Translations under genes and position numbers: made by a program
Origin: an uncultured Clostridia bacterium
GTDB taxonomy: Bacteria; Bacillota; Clostridia; Oscillospirales; Acutalibacteraceae
Reading direction: 5' to 3'
Assembly: GCA_947630285.1 (NCBI GenBank)
Contig: CANRHD010000007.1
Coordinates: 1 to 64,000 of the forward strand
Length of the DNA: 64,000 nucleotides
Part shown: positions 32,929 to 42,538 of the stretch, in pieces
Layout of the letters: each line of letters starts with the position of its first letter
How positions within the stretch are numbered: position 1 is the first letter of the stretch
The notes under the pieces: model-generated
Told to the model about the DNA's origin: nothing
The model's input: the letters and a program-made list of their open reading frames with translations, nothing else
Database searches by the model: none

Positions 32929-35798
32929 TAATGTTCCTCCTTGAAAAATTCTTTGATTTTCTTTTGTGTCAATAAAATTCGTTCTTTCTCCGACAGCTTA
33001 TCTTCCAAATATAAATAGTCAAAGCGTTCATACCCGAAAGCTTTGTTATTTTGTTTTGAAAATTCCGTTTCCATAAAGGTCTTTTTATCTTTAAAGGTCG
33101 GGTCGTTTGCATATATACCGCCCTTTGTTTCGACGATTATCGCTTTGTGTATCTTGTCGCCTTTGCGCTTAATAATCAAAAAGTCAGGAGTATAAATACC
33201 TATGTATTTCCATTTTTCTCCGTTCTGCTTATAACATTTGATTTTGAATTCAGTCATAGCACGGTCGCCGTTGTAGTAGACCTCTAAGCCGAGCTTTTCA
33301 ATCTCCTCAAAAGATAGCACTTCCTTTAAGAAAGTCTGTTCAAAGCCACTGTCGGTTCTGTAGGGCAGATAATGAAACGAACGATCTTTATTGATGTGGG
33401 AAGTGTTTTGTGCCCGCAGTGTTTCGGCTATCGTTATGTTTCCGGCTTCTTCCAACAGGCGAATGGCATCTTCCGTTTTAGGATCAATTTTCAATTTGCC
33501 CTCATCGTCCAATATGATTTTATCTGTAATAACCTGATCCGGGTAGTAATCCTGCGGTCTGTCGGTAAGAATTTTGTCAGTGAAATTTTTGATATTCAAA
33601 AGACTTGCCGCTTCAGGTATAAACTCTTCTGTTGTTTTAAAGTCAAGCTTATCACAGAAGGCTTTGCGAATATTGGCCTCAACCTGCTTTCGGTCATATT
33701 TTGAGCTGAAATAGAAAACTTCGTCTTTCTTATAGGTGATTGTATTATAAATGTCTTTGAGAGCTTTTTCAAATTTCATTAGATCTGCAACCGTAAGTGT
33801 TAGAAAGCTGCCCTTTGTAATTCCGTAAACCCAAGAAAGGAAGGTCGTAGGTTCGGTCCCGTATTCCGAGTCGTCAACGCTTATCGTTGTTTTGCTCTCG
33901 TCCATAGATAGGTCGGTAGTTTTGATTATACTGCCTGCAAGGCGTGTACCGTCGGTCGAAACCGCAATATTGCTTGCCGGATCGGCTTTTTTGACCGTAA
34001 CGGTTTCATAACTGATTTTGAGCTGGTAAAACTCGACCTTCGGCAGCTTTAAATATGTCGTGCGGTTATAACGCTTTAACGACGGTTTGCTGTTGTCGGC
34101 AGATGAAAACTCTTTTAGAGTAATGTGATGTTGCTGTTCAAGCTGCATATTCAGCTTGCCGGCGTTACTTTCGTTGAGATAAATCAGCGCCGTTTCGGGG
34201 CTGTTCTTCACTACCTGTCGCAGACAGCGGCAGGATGTCTGTAGTACCATATTTGTCGGGCAGTCGCCCTCTTGGGAAAGTATAATGCCCGTCAGACTGC
34301 GGCAGTCCCAGCCCTCTTTGCCGATTTGCACGAGCAGTACTATGCGTATATTTGAAATAGATTTATCCAAAATATCAAACTGCATTTGGCTGTCGGCAGG
34401 CATTTTATATTGCTTATTGCCTTTGTGAAATTTCAGTATTACATCTGTTCCGAGTCCGTATTCCGAAACAATACGGGATACCAAAGGATATACAACTTCT
34501 TCTAATTTTTCAATCGTGCCGCAATAAATGCCGAGCTTAGCGGTCGAACCGTCTGCATAAATCGTATCTTTGTATGTATTGAGAAATTCACGGACGCCTT
34601 TTTCAATAATCAAACTGCTGTCGGCAATATCCGCAATTTTAACTACCGGACGCTTTAAGAAGTTACCCACGCCGTTAATTAATGGATAGTAATATACAAT
34701 ATTTGTAATTTCCGCCGTTCCTACGGAAAGGGAATCGACAACCTTGAATTTCTCGGCCTTTTCAAGATAAGGCGTGCCGGAAAACCCGATTACTGAGTTA
34801 ACGGTTTTATTTTGCGCCCATTTTGTAACAACAGCACGCAGTTTAATTTCATCGCTGACGGCGTGGTGTACCTCATCAATAAAGATTGAAAGCGACGGCA
34901 GTTTGCCGATCAGATTTCGGAGCTCATTTGCCTGCTTGTCCTTTTCATCATCGCTTTCCTCAAACAGACTGATTTGACCGTTTTTTTCCTTAATACGGTC
35001 AAGAATGACCTTTTCTGCATTTGTAACGGCAACAAGCCCGAAAAGTTCGGAAAGCGGCTGATGATTTGCAATCTTTTGAACATTCGGGTTTTTTGTTTTA
35101 TTAGATTTGTTAGCGGTTTTTCCCTGATCAAGAACTTCAAAGGAAATCAAACGCTTAATTTCTGTCGCCGCAGGTTCGGGAATAATCCAGGCCGGATTAA
35201 AATTCTGTATCGTTTTGAGACTTGGCACAACTGAGGATTTTAGTCCTGACGGCGCAAAGATAATAAAATTATGTGCAAATATGGGATTTGTCGGCTCGAT
35301 TAGTGCAAAATACAAATCAAGATAGATAAACGCCGCCATTAAATATGTTTTACCGGCACCCATTGGCAGGCTAAACAGATAATCCGTATAAGAAACGCCA
35401 TAAAAAGCGTTATGAAAAAAGCTTTCGCAGTCAATACTTGACGGATCTTTTTTGATTTGATTTTCAAGCTTTTCTGAAACCTGTTCGCCCTTATCGTTTG
35501 TTAATCGGGAATATTCAAACAGTGCGGCCGCTGACGGATTTTTTTCCAAGTATTCACGGGCTGCCGTTGATAACTCTATATCGTTTAAATCAAGAGAGTT
35601 GAACCGACCGTTTAGAAAAAGGTATTCTAACGGCCTGCACTCACAGGCGATTTTAAGAAACAGATAAACCTTGATTGCTTCAATCTGTGCGTCTCGCATT
35701 TGTCCTGTTTTTTCAATATATTCAAATAAATTTTTAACTGTGCATTTTGGAGATTTATACCACGCTTTACACTTGTTCTCAATCATTTTATAGAACAT
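32928..35798 (-). CDS. Type III restriction enzyme Res subunit
   Basis: 956 residues. An N-terminal SF2 helicase core has Walker A PMGAGKTYL, the DEVH box FIDEVHHA and motif III GFSGTPYL, followed by GKEGWDCRSLTGI in motif V. The C-terminal PD-(D/E)xK nuclease is visible as YTPDFLII and IIVETKGG. Res cuts DNA after ATP-driven communication between two Mod-bound sites. I start at ATG 35798 because GGAGG lies 7 nt upstream; the frame could extend five codons. It is first in the locus, ahead of mod, the reverse of the usual mod-res order. Confidence 0.92.
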   Translation of the reverse strand: MFYKMIENKCKAWYKSPKCTVKNLFEYIEKTGQMRDAQIEAIKVYLFLKIACECRPLEYLFLNGRFNSLDLNDIELSTAAREYLEKNPSAAALFEYSRLTNDKGEQVSEKLENQIKKDPSSIDCESFFHNAFYGVSYTDYLFSLPMGAGKTYLMAAFIYLDLYFALIEPTNPIFAHNFIIFAPSGLKSSVVPSLKTIQNFNPAWIIPEPAATEIKRLISFEVLDQGKTANKSNKTKNPNVQKIANHQPLSELFGLVAVTNAEKVILDRIKEKNGQISLFEESDDEKDKQANELRNLIGKLPSLSIFIDEVHHAVSDEIKLRAVVTKWAQNKTVNSVIGFSGTPYLEKAEKFKVVDSLSVGTAEITNIVYYYPLINGVGNFLKRPVVKIADIADSSLIIEKGVREFLNTYKDTIYADGSTAKLGIYCGTIEKLEEVVYPLVSRIVSEYGLGTDVILKFHKGNKQYKMPADSQMQFDILDKSISNIRIVLLVQIGKEGWDCRSLTGIILSQEGDCPTNMVLQTSCRCLRQVVKNSPETALIYLNESNAGKLNMQLEQQHHITLKEFSSADNSKPSLKRYNRTTYLKLPKVEFYQLKISYETVTVKKADPASNIAVSTDGTRLAGSIIKTTDLSMDESKTTISVDDSEYGTEPTTFLSWVYGITKGSFLTLTVADLMKFEKALKDIYNTITYKKDEVFYFSSKYDRKQVEANIRKAFCDKLDFKTTEEFIPEAASLLNIKNFTDKILTDRPQDYYPDQVITDKIILDDEGKLKIDPKTEDAIRLLEEAGNITIAETLRAQNTSHINKDRSFHYLPYRTDSGFEQTFLKEVLSFEEIEKLGLEVYYNGDRAMTEFKIKCYKQNGEKWKYIGIYTPDFLIIKRKGDKIHKAIIVETKGGIYANDPTFKDKKTFMETEFSKQNNKAFGYERFDYLYLEDKLSEKERILLTQKKIKEFFKEEH

Positions 35799-35882
35799 AT
35801 TGTTCCTCCGCAAATTGGTACATATACTAAAGATAAATATAGCATCATCAGAATTTACGCTTTGACAAGCCTTTGCTTTTTA

Positions 35883-38825
35883 TTAGGTATATTCTCCCTT
35901 TTCCTCTTCGGGTCTGGTATTCGGGACGGGCGCAGGTTCGTCCTGCGGTAAAGTGTCAGGCGGTAAATCGTCCGGCAGCATATCCGCTTCGGCACGGTCT
36001 ATTTCAAATGCCTCGGATATTTCCCGTTTTAGCTCCTCGCCGTTTTCATTTTGGGATACATCTGAAGCGTTGACCTCCTGAGCTGTTATCACAAAATCGT
36101 TTTGCTCCTCTGCAAGCTCCCATTTGCTTTTTTTCGCCTTTTTAAAGAAAAGCAATTTTCTGCGCTTTAAAACAATTATCACCGTGGCAATTATTATCGT
36201 AGCACAGCTGATAACCGAGCCGACAACAAGACCCGACGGATAATAGTTGAAAATAACCGTATGCTCGCCCTTTGTAATATCGAAAGCGAGCAGGGCGTCG
36301 GACACCTTGTAAATGCTGTCTCTGTCAAGGCGTTTGCCGTCAACATACACTCTCCAGTTAGCGTCATACGGAATGGAAGTGAACACCATACCGTCGTACT
36401 TGGCGTCTAATTTGCCGGAGACAAGGGTTTCCTCGTTTTTGGTAATTTCAAAGTTATTTTGCGAAAGTATCTTATAGCCCTGTTCAAATTTTTCGTCCTC
36501 AAGACCGTAAGCGCAGAATTTTAAAGTACCGGTATTATTCTCCAATTTAAAATTAAGCTCCACAAAAACGGACTGTCCGGCTTCAACGAACCCTACATCG
36601 TAGATGTGAGGCTCGCTTAACTGCTCAACGCTGTTGCTGAAGCCGTCGCCGCTTACCAAAACGCTCTCAAGCTCCTTGCAGTCAATGTAAATATACACAT
36701 TCTGCGACTTTTCGGGCGTAATCTCAAAGGATACATTTGCGGCCTTGCCGTTTTCCGTCTTGGTAAACGCAAAATCGCCCTGTTCAAACGCCGCATCGGA
36801 GAAACTGTCAATATTGCCGTATTCCGTATTTTCAATGTCAAGCTTTGTAAATACGCCGTTGACGCCGCTTGCAAGCCTGAAAAATTCAGCCTGAGCCATG
36901 AACGGGTTGTCATAAATCGAGGCGTCCCAGCCAGAAGCCGCCTTGTTTACCGCAAACGCAATCGAGAGGGGATATTTGTTTTCGTAAACGGTGTAGTCGT
37001 CTACGCTGAACATTTCTTCCAAAAGGTTCGGGTTAATTCTGATGCTCTCGTCGTTTTTAACAATGTATTTGAGCCCGAACATCGAGTTGTAGACGGGCGT
37101 TTGCATAGCGTAGGTATAGCTGTTTATAAAGTTTCCGTAAAGGCCGACCTGCTGTTGGAGGTTCGATACCGTTTCGTATGCCATGGAGGAGAAAACCGAA
37201 ACTCCGTTATAGCCGAGCCAGCAGGGGTCCATGGTGGTCTTTGAGTTTGTAACCTCCATTCTGTAGAGGTTGTTTTTATTCATCTCGTCAAGACGGGATT
37301 TTAACTGCCTGAAATCGTCATAGCCCTGAACATAGTCGCCCTTGGGCTGGTTCATTGAATACTTCGTAGTATTGCCCAGGGCAACCTCCGAGCAAACGGT
37401 ACACAGCAAAAGCACCGAAACCGCCGAGGCCTGGAACCTTTTGTCCTTGAACAAATAAAGTATGACAACATATCCGACGGAAAAGACAATGCTGAACAAA
37501 ACAGCGGCGTCGTCAATATTTACGGAGGTTATTTTTTCAACCAGCACCATAAACGCTATAACGCCTATTCCCACCGAAAGAAGCTGTCTTGAAGTGTATT
37601 CGGAAATGTTTATCAACGCCTTTACCGCTAAAGTAAGCAGGATAAAGGAATACATAAACGAAAAACGGTAGGGCAGGTCGTTGGGGAAATGGAAGCCGTG
37701 CCAAATGAAATTGGGAATATTAATATTAAAGCTGAAATAGAGAACCGCAAGCAAAACAACATTTGAAACCTTTTCCCTTACGGTTATTTTTTTTGAATAA
37801 AGGTAAAGGGGGACAAGCATTACCGTCAGAATACCGCAGTAAACATTCGGCAAAACCGTATCGCCGCTTGACCTGATTGTAGGATTTGCGTTTGCAAGGT
37901 GATTTGCAAGGAAGTCGAACGCAGTAAAATACTTGGCCGTTTCCGTGGGCATACTGCCCGATGTAGCCGAGCTCTGCGACAAAACGGTGATAAGCGGAAG
38001 CAGAGCAAACGCCGCAAGACAGGCGGAAACAAAGGAGTAAAAGGCAAATTTTACGGCGCTGTTTACAAAAAGAGAGTTTTTAAGCCTTTGCAAAACGCCC
38101 TTGTTTTGTGAAAGCTTATCAAATTTTTCGCCTATCGGATAGTTTGCAAAATAGTAGCACAGGAAGTAAAGAACCGAGAAAATGCAAACCATATAGGCCA
38201 TATAATAGTTTGAAACCATTGTAACGGCAAGCATAATGCAGTAGAGCGCAGGCTTGCCCTTATTTATTATATTTTCTATTCCCAGTATTACCAACGGGAA
38301 AAACGCTATGGCGTCAAGCCACATAAGATTCCAATAATACGCCACAAAGTAACCGCAGAAAGCGTACAAAACGCCGAAGCCGGCAGTAAAAGCGCTGTGC
38401 TGATTTAAGGATTTTTTCAAATAATATGTGAATGTTCCCGCCGAAAATACAGCCTTGAGCATAATCATACAGGAAATGGCCTCGGTAATGTTCTTATGGC
38501 CGAAAAGCAGGATTAAGATCGAAAAAGGGCTTGACAGATAGTTAAAAAAATTGCCCAAAAAGGTCTCGCCCAAGCCGGAGTTCCAGGAGTAAACCAGAGA
38601 CTCTCCGCCCGTCAGCCTGTCGTACAGCTCGCCGAAGAGCGGCCCGTATTGGTGGTAGAGATCCATTCTTAAAATCGTCATATCGCCATAGGGTATCAGG
38701 TCAAAGCAATACGCCACAAGCTGTGTAAGTAAAAACGCAATAAGCGAGGACAAAATTACATATTTATTGTCGCTGAAAACTTTATATATTTTGCCCTGCC
38801 TGTCAATAAGGCTGTTCTTTTTCAT
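35883..38825 (-). CDS. YfhO family membrane protein (GT-C-like)
   Basis: 980 residues. About twelve membrane helices fill residues 20-450, followed by a large extracytoplasmic beta-rich domain (about 470-850), a last membrane helix near 860-885 (VVGSVISCATIIIATVIIVL) and an acidic, Pro-rich cytoplasmic tail. This is the layout of YfhO-type proteins, thought to be lipid-linked-sugar glycosyltransferases that modify lipoteichoic acid or other surface polymers. The start has AAGGAGC. The negatively charged tail (DMLPDDLPPDTLPQDEP) is unusual. It is divergent from the spoIIIA operon. Confidence 0.9.
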   Translation of the reverse strand: MKKNSLIDRQGKIYKVFSDNKYVILSSLIAFLLTQLVAYCFDLIPYGDMTILRMDLYHQYGPLFGELYDRLTGGESLVYSWNSGLGETFLGNFFNYLSSPFSILILLFGHKNITEAISCMIMLKAVFSAGTFTYYLKKSLNQHSAFTAGFGVLYAFCGYFVAYYWNLMWLDAIAFFPLVILGIENIINKGKPALYCIMLAVTMVSNYYMAYMVCIFSVLYFLCYYFANYPIGEKFDKLSQNKGVLQRLKNSLFVNSAVKFAFYSFVSACLAAFALLPLITVLSQSSATSGSMPTETAKYFTAFDFLANHLANANPTIRSSGDTVLPNVYCGILTVMLVPLYLYSKKITVREKVSNVVLLAVLYFSFNINIPNFIWHGFHFPNDLPYRFSFMYSFILLTLAVKALINISEYTSRQLLSVGIGVIAFMVLVEKITSVNIDDAAVLFSIVFSVGYVVILYLFKDKRFQASAVSVLLLCTVCSEVALGNTTKYSMNQPKGDYVQGYDDFRQLKSRLDEMNKNNLYRMEVTNSKTTMDPCWLGYNGVSVFSSMAYETVSNLQQQVGLYGNFINSYTYAMQTPVYNSMFGLKYIVKNDESIRINPNLLEEMFSVDDYTVYENKYPLSIAFAVNKAASGWDASIYDNPFMAQAEFFRLASGVNGVFTKLDIENTEYGNIDSFSDAAFEQGDFAFTKTENGKAANVSFEITPEKSQNVYIYIDCKELESVLVSGDGFSNSVEQLSEPHIYDVGFVEAGQSVFVELNFKLENNTGTLKFCAYGLEDEKFEQGYKILSQNNFEITKNEETLVSGKLDAKYDGMVFTSIPYDANWRVYVDGKRLDRDSIYKVSDALLAFDITKGEHTVIFNYYPSGLVVGSVISCATIIIATVIIVLKRRKLLFFKKAKKSKWELAEEQNDFVITAQEVNASDVSQNENGEELKREISEAFEIDRAEADMLPDDLPPDTLPQDEPAPVPNTRPEEEKGEYT

Positions 38826-38885
38826 ATCTGCCGCTCCTTATTTAAAGTACAATAAATTTTACCATATATTCAACGGGCTTTCAAG

Positions 38886-38913
38886 TTATATTTTAGGACA
38901 AGTAGCATATATA
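38886..38913 (+). promoter_or_regulatory. SigE-like promoter of spoIIIA
   Basis: TTATATT (38886-38892), a 13-nt spacer, and CATATATA (38906-38913) resemble the sporulation sigma-E consensus (KMATATT, CATACAMT). It lies 16 nt before the spoIIIAA start. The fit is partial; known SigE control of spoIIIA supports it. Confidence 0.5.
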
Positions 38914-38929
38914 TTCTTGAGGTGAAAAA

Positions 38930-39928
38930 ATGATTGGCGTTAACAAAGGCTTTAATGATATTTTGCTGTTTATGCCCGTCAGGATTAAGAATATCCTTTT
39001 TGAAACGGCGTCAAAAAGCGGCGTAAATATCAGAGAAATAAGGCTGAGAATTGACAAACCCATAGTAATAGTCAGCGAAAAGGGGTGCAGTTTTATTTCA
39101 AAGGGCGGAAGGCTCACTTATCTGCTGTGCGATTCGCTTGCAAAGATAACCGCCGAAGAGTTTAACGAAACCCTAAAAAGGATTTGCAGTTTTTCCGTTT
39201 ACTCGTATCAGGACGAAATCAACAAGGGCTTTATTACCGTCAGGGGCGGTCACAGGGTGGGACTTTGCGGAACCGCCGTAAAAGAGGGCGGAAATATTGT
39301 TTCGGTAAAAAATATCAACTGCCTTAACATAAGAATAGCTAACGATGTTTACGGCTGTGCCGATAAGCTCGTGTCACATTCCTTTTGCGGCAGGCTTTCA
39401 AATATCATAATCGCAGGCCCTCCCAACAGCGGAAAAACAACGGTTTTGCGTGACCTTGTAAGGCAGATTTCAAACGGCAATGCAGGCGAGTATTACAAGT
39501 GCGCCGTAATTGACGAAAGGAGCGAAATATCCGGCAGTAACGCCGAAAAATTGGAGTGCGATGTGGGCGAGAACACAGATGTGCTTATCAATTACCCTAA
39601 GTCCGAGGCAATAGAAACTGCGGTCAGAACCCTGTCGCCCGACATCGTTTTTTGTGACGAGACCGTAAGCGAAACGGAATCACGGCAGATAGCCCAGGCG
39701 CTTGCCTGCGGAGTTAATTTTGTATTGACGGTCCATTGCGGCGGCGAAGCGGATTTGTTCAGGAAAAAGGTTACAAAAGAGCTTTTGGAAAGCGGATATT
39801 TCAGCTCGGTTTTCTTCTTGGGCACAAAGGAAAATACCGGAAAAATCATAAAAACCGTTGATTTGGGTGATAAATTTGAAAATATTGGGACTGAGCCTTT
39901 TGTCTGCCTTGATAGTTTTGGCAGGTAA
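38930..39928 (+). CDS. spoIIIAA: Stage III sporulation protein AA (ATPase)
   Basis: 332 residues with Walker A GPPNSGKT (163-170), Walker B PDIVFCDE and the GHRVGLCG segment, like SpoIIIAA, a secretion-type ATPase. It powers the channel linking mother cell and forespore. It is the first of eight spoIIIA genes in standard order. The start ATG follows GAGGTG. The gene overlaps spoIIIAB by about 50 bp. Confidence 0.95.
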   Translation: MIGVNKGFNDILLFMPVRIKNILFETASKSGVNIREIRLRIDKPIVIVSEKGCSFISKGGRLTYLLCDSLAKITAEEFNETLKRICSFSVYSYQDEINKGFITVRGGHRVGLCGTAVKEGGNIVSVKNINCLNIRIANDVYGCADKLVSHSFCGRLSNIIIAGPPNSGKTTVLRDLVRQISNGNAGEYYKCAVIDERSEISGSNAEKLECDVGENTDVLINYPKSEAIETAVRTLSPDIVFCDETVSETESRQIAQALACGVNFVLTVHCGGEADLFRKKVTKELLESGYFSSVFFLGTKENTGKIIKTVDLGDKFENIGTEPFVCLDSFGR

Positions 39929-40385
39929 TACTTTGGCTAAGCGAAAAATTGAAAGAATTGAAATTCTTGAAAGCATTTCTCTTATGATTAAATACATAAA
40001 TACGCAAATTGTGTATTCCCGTCTGTCCGTTCCCAAGCTTTTGGAGAGCCTTGAAAAAAGCGGCGAATTTTCAAAGCTTTCGTTTTTAAGCGAAGCGAAT
40101 ACTCTGCTGTCTAAGGAAAATGACAGCGGTACTGCCTGGAGGACCGCAGTTGACGATTACCTGAAAGTTTCGCCCCTTTTAAGGGAGGACGGCGAGATGC
40201 TCAACGCATTTTTTAACGGTCTGGGAAGCACGGATACCCAGGGGCAGAAAAGCAACTGCGAAACCTATTCGGAGCTTTTCAAGCAGAGGGCGGACGGCAT
40301 GAGAAAAAAAGCGGAGGCTTCCGCAAAGGTGTGTAATTGCCTGGGTATGATGGCCGCCGCACTGGTGTTTATTATTCTTTATTAA
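39876..40385 (+). CDS. spoIIIAB: Stage III sporulation protein AB
   Basis: 169 residues from the TTG at 39876, the usual length. An N-terminal hydrophobic helix, the helical body LESISLMIKYINTQI and a C-terminal hydrophobic end match SpoIIIAB (similar to GspF-like channel parts). No ATG is available; TTG 39876 is preferred because GGGTGAT lies just upstream, but TTG 39858 and GTG 39867 are possible. Confidence 0.92.
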   Translation: MKILGLSLLSALIVLAGNTLAKRKIERIEILESISLMIKYINTQIVYSRLSVPKLLESLEKSGEFSKLSFLSEANTLLSKENDSGTAWRTAVDDYLKVSPLLREDGEMLNAFFNGLGSTDTQGQKSNCETYSELFKQRADGMRKKAEASAKVCNCLGMMAAALVFIILY

Positions 40386-40395
40386 CGGAGGAAGT

Positions 40396-40590
40396 ATGGA
40401 TATAGGATTTATACTTAAAATTGCCGGAGTGGGCATAATTGTAGCGGTACTCAATCAGGTGCTTTCAAAAACGGGCAGGGACGACTACGCATTGCTTATG
40501 GTAATAGCAGGGATAATTGTGGTTTTGCTGTTGCTGATACCCCAGTTTTCTTCACTTGCTGAAATGGTAAAGGATACATTCGATTTCTGA
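40396..40590 (+). CDS. spoIIIAC: Stage III sporulation protein AC
   Basis: 64 residues, two membrane helices joined by the short polar segment KTGRDDYA, matching the very small SpoIIIAC. It is part of the mother-cell side of the feeding channel. The site CGGAGGAAG precedes the ATG. Confidence 0.94.
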   Translation: MDIGFILKIAGVGIIVAVLNQVLSKTGRDDYALLMVIAGIIVVLLLLIPQFSSLAEMVKDTFDF

Positions 40591-40591
40591 T

Positions 40592-40975
40592 ATGCTTAAA
40601 ACAGTAGGTATTGTGTTTTTGGGACTTATATTGATTACCGTGCTAAAGCAGATAAAGCCCGAATATGCTTTTTTGCTGAGGTTTGCCCTGACTGTTCCGG
40701 CAGTAATTTTGCTGATATCGCTCATCGACAATGTCTTTAACGAAATGCTTGAGCTTGACGGCCTTTATTCGGGCTACACCGCCTATTTAAAAATCGCCGT
40801 AAAGGTTTTGGGCGTTTGCTACCTGTCGCAGACGGGGGCGGATATTTGCAGGGACTGCGGCGAATCAGCGCTCGCAACACAGGTTGAGCTTTTGGGCAGG
40901 ATAGCCACGGTTACCGTTTCAATTCCGATTATCAGGCAGTTGATGGAGTTTAGTATAAGCCTTATTTCAAAATAA
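40592..40975 (+). CDS. spoIIIAD: Stage III sporulation protein AD
   Basis: 127 residues with three or four membrane helices and the conserved segment YLSQTGADICRDCGESALA, typical of SpoIIIAD. Only one base separates it from spoIIIAC, and one base from spoIIIAE. Confidence 0.95.
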   Translation: MLKTVGIVFLGLILITVLKQIKPEYAFLLRFALTVPAVILLISLIDNVFNEMLELDGLYSGYTAYLKIAVKVLGVCYLSQTGADICRDCGESALATQVELLGRIATVTVSIPIIRQLMEFSISLISK

Positions 40976-40976
40976 T

Positions 40977-42089
40977 ATGATGAAAAAAATAATTATAACC
41001 GCTTTAACGGTACTGGTGCTTCTCAATGCGTTAAGCCTTACCGCCTGTGCGCTTGAAAGCTCCGCCGGAGAATACGACTATTCTCAAATTTTTGACGAGC
41101 TTGACTCGCAGACAAAAGAGCTTTTAGACGAGCTCGGCGTAAACGGCAGGGATTTTAATGATATTCTTGATTTGTCGCCGAGAAAAATAATAAGCCTTAT
41201 TATCGAGCTTATAAAAGGGAAATGGAAAGAGCCGGTAAAAACGGTCGGGATAGTATCGTGCGTGTGCGTTATGGGTTCTGTAATAAATACGCTTAATATC
41301 AACAAGCTGAAAAACGACAGCCTGTTTTCGTTCTTCGAGGCGTCCGTAGTTATGATTATGGTCGTCATACCGCTTGCCTCCGTGCTCTCCTCGGCGGTGT
41401 CCGCAATGAAGCTTATGTCCGGCTTTATGCTGTCGTACATTCCCATTTTTACGGCCGTAATTTCCGCAAGCGGTATGTCGCTGTCGGCATTCTCATACAA
41501 CGCCGTACTGCTTTCGTTTTCCCAGCTTTGCTCAAAAATTTCCACGGATTTAATAATTCCCTGCGTTTTCCTTTTGACGCTTGCAAGCGTGTATTCTTCC
41601 GTAGGCACAAGCGTAAATACCGAGGATATTATATCCCTGATAAAAAAGGCGCTCACCCTTGTTCTGTCGCTGATTGCAGGAATATTCACGGGGCTTTTGG
41701 CGATAAAGTCAAAAATAGCCATAGCGGCGGACAGCGTGGCGGTAAAGGGAATAAAGCTGATTTCCGGGAGCGTGATACCGATTGTCGGCGGTGCGCTGGG
41801 CGACGCCTTTTCCTCGGTCTTAGGTTCTTTTGCGCTTATAAAAAACACGGTGGGGGCATTTGGAATTGCTGCAATACTCATTATGGTTTTGCCCTCTGTT
41901 TTAAGCCTTTTGATATGGTATTTTTCGCTCGGCGTTTGCTCCGTAATATGCTCTTTTACCGGCAACGGCACGACCTCCGCCGTTTTAAAAAATATAGGCT
42001 CATGCGTGTCCATGGTAAATGTGGTACTGCTGTTTTTTGCTACGGTATTTATCATATCTACAGGAATAATGCTAAATCTCAGGAGTTAA
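40977..42089 (+). CDS. spoIIIAE: Stage III sporulation protein AE
   Basis: 370 residues: a signal-like N-terminus (about 5-24), an extracellular loop of about 75 residues, and about eight membrane helices, as in SpoIIIAE. The start could be either of two consecutive ATGs (40977 or 40980). It is the largest membrane subunit of the channel and lies in the expected place. Confidence 0.94.
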   Translation: MMKKIIITALTVLVLLNALSLTACALESSAGEYDYSQIFDELDSQTKELLDELGVNGRDFNDILDLSPRKIISLIIELIKGKWKEPVKTVGIVSCVCVMGSVINTLNINKLKNDSLFSFFEASVVMIMVVIPLASVLSSAVSAMKLMSGFMLSYIPIFTAVISASGMSLSAFSYNAVLLSFSQLCSKISTDLIIPCVFLLTLASVYSSVGTSVNTEDIISLIKKALTLVLSLIAGIFTGLLAIKSKIAIAADSVAVKGIKLISGSVIPIVGGALGDAFSSVLGSFALIKNTVGAFGIAAILIMVLPSVLSLLIWYFSLGVCSVICSFTGNGTTSAVLKNIGSCVSMVNVVLLFFATVFIISTGIMLNLRS

Positions 42090-42091
42090 AA

Positions 42092-42538
42092 ATGGACGAT
42101 TTTAAGGCCCGGTGCCTCAGCTTCTGCATATTGCTTGCCGCAGTAACGGTTATGCGTTTTGTGATCCCCGAATGTAAAATGAAAAGCGTTTCGGACGCCT
42201 TTTTGTCCCTGATAGTCATAGTCGCCATGTTTCTGCCGTTTACCGACAGAAAAGCGGCGGACGCCTCGGGCTTCAGCTTTGACATGGAGGAGTACAGCGA
42301 AAATTTCGATGAGCGGTCGCAATATGAAGCAGCGCTTGAAAAATACATCGGCGATACGCTTGAAAAAAACGGAATAAAGATTGAAAAAACGGATGTTTCG
42401 GCAGAGGTGGACGGCGACGGATACATAGTTATAGACGGGATTAATATAACCGCTTCCCCGTCCGAGGACGCCCAAAAAATAAAAAGCGTCATCAGGGACG
42501 AATGCGGACTTGATGAGGAGAAGGTGACGGTTAATTGA
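42092..42538 (+). CDS. spoIIIAF: Stage III sporulation protein AF
   Basis: 148 residues: two membrane helices at the N-terminus and a soluble C-terminal domain similar to ring-forming secretion parts. I start at ATG 42092 because AGGAG lies 7 nt upstream; the longer open frame from 41528 is antiparallel-free overlap with spoIIIAE in another frame and not coding. It overlaps spoIIIAG by 4 bp. Confidence 0.92.
   Translation: MDDFKARCLSFCILLAAVTVMRFVIPECKMKSVSDAFLSLIVIVAMFLPFTDRKAADASGFSFDMEEYSENFDERSQYEAALEKYIGDTLEKNGIKIEKTDVSAEVDGDGYIVIDGINITASPSEDAQKIKSVIRDECGLDEEKVTVN

Noticed and set aside
30153..35798. Complete mobile island around the restriction locus
   Set aside because: Gene content suggests horizontal transfer, but no integrase, transposase, flanking repeats or tRNA target were seen at the borders.
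41084..42055. Long minus-strand open frame of about 320 codons opposite spoIIIAE
   Set aside because: spoIIIAE is clear on the plus strand and in the standard operon order. The antisense frame has no ribosome site and an unlikely composition.
41528..42091. Long N-terminal extension of spoIIIAF into spoIIIAE
   Set aside because: The added part has no similarity to SpoIIIAF, and a good ribosome site precedes ATG 42092.
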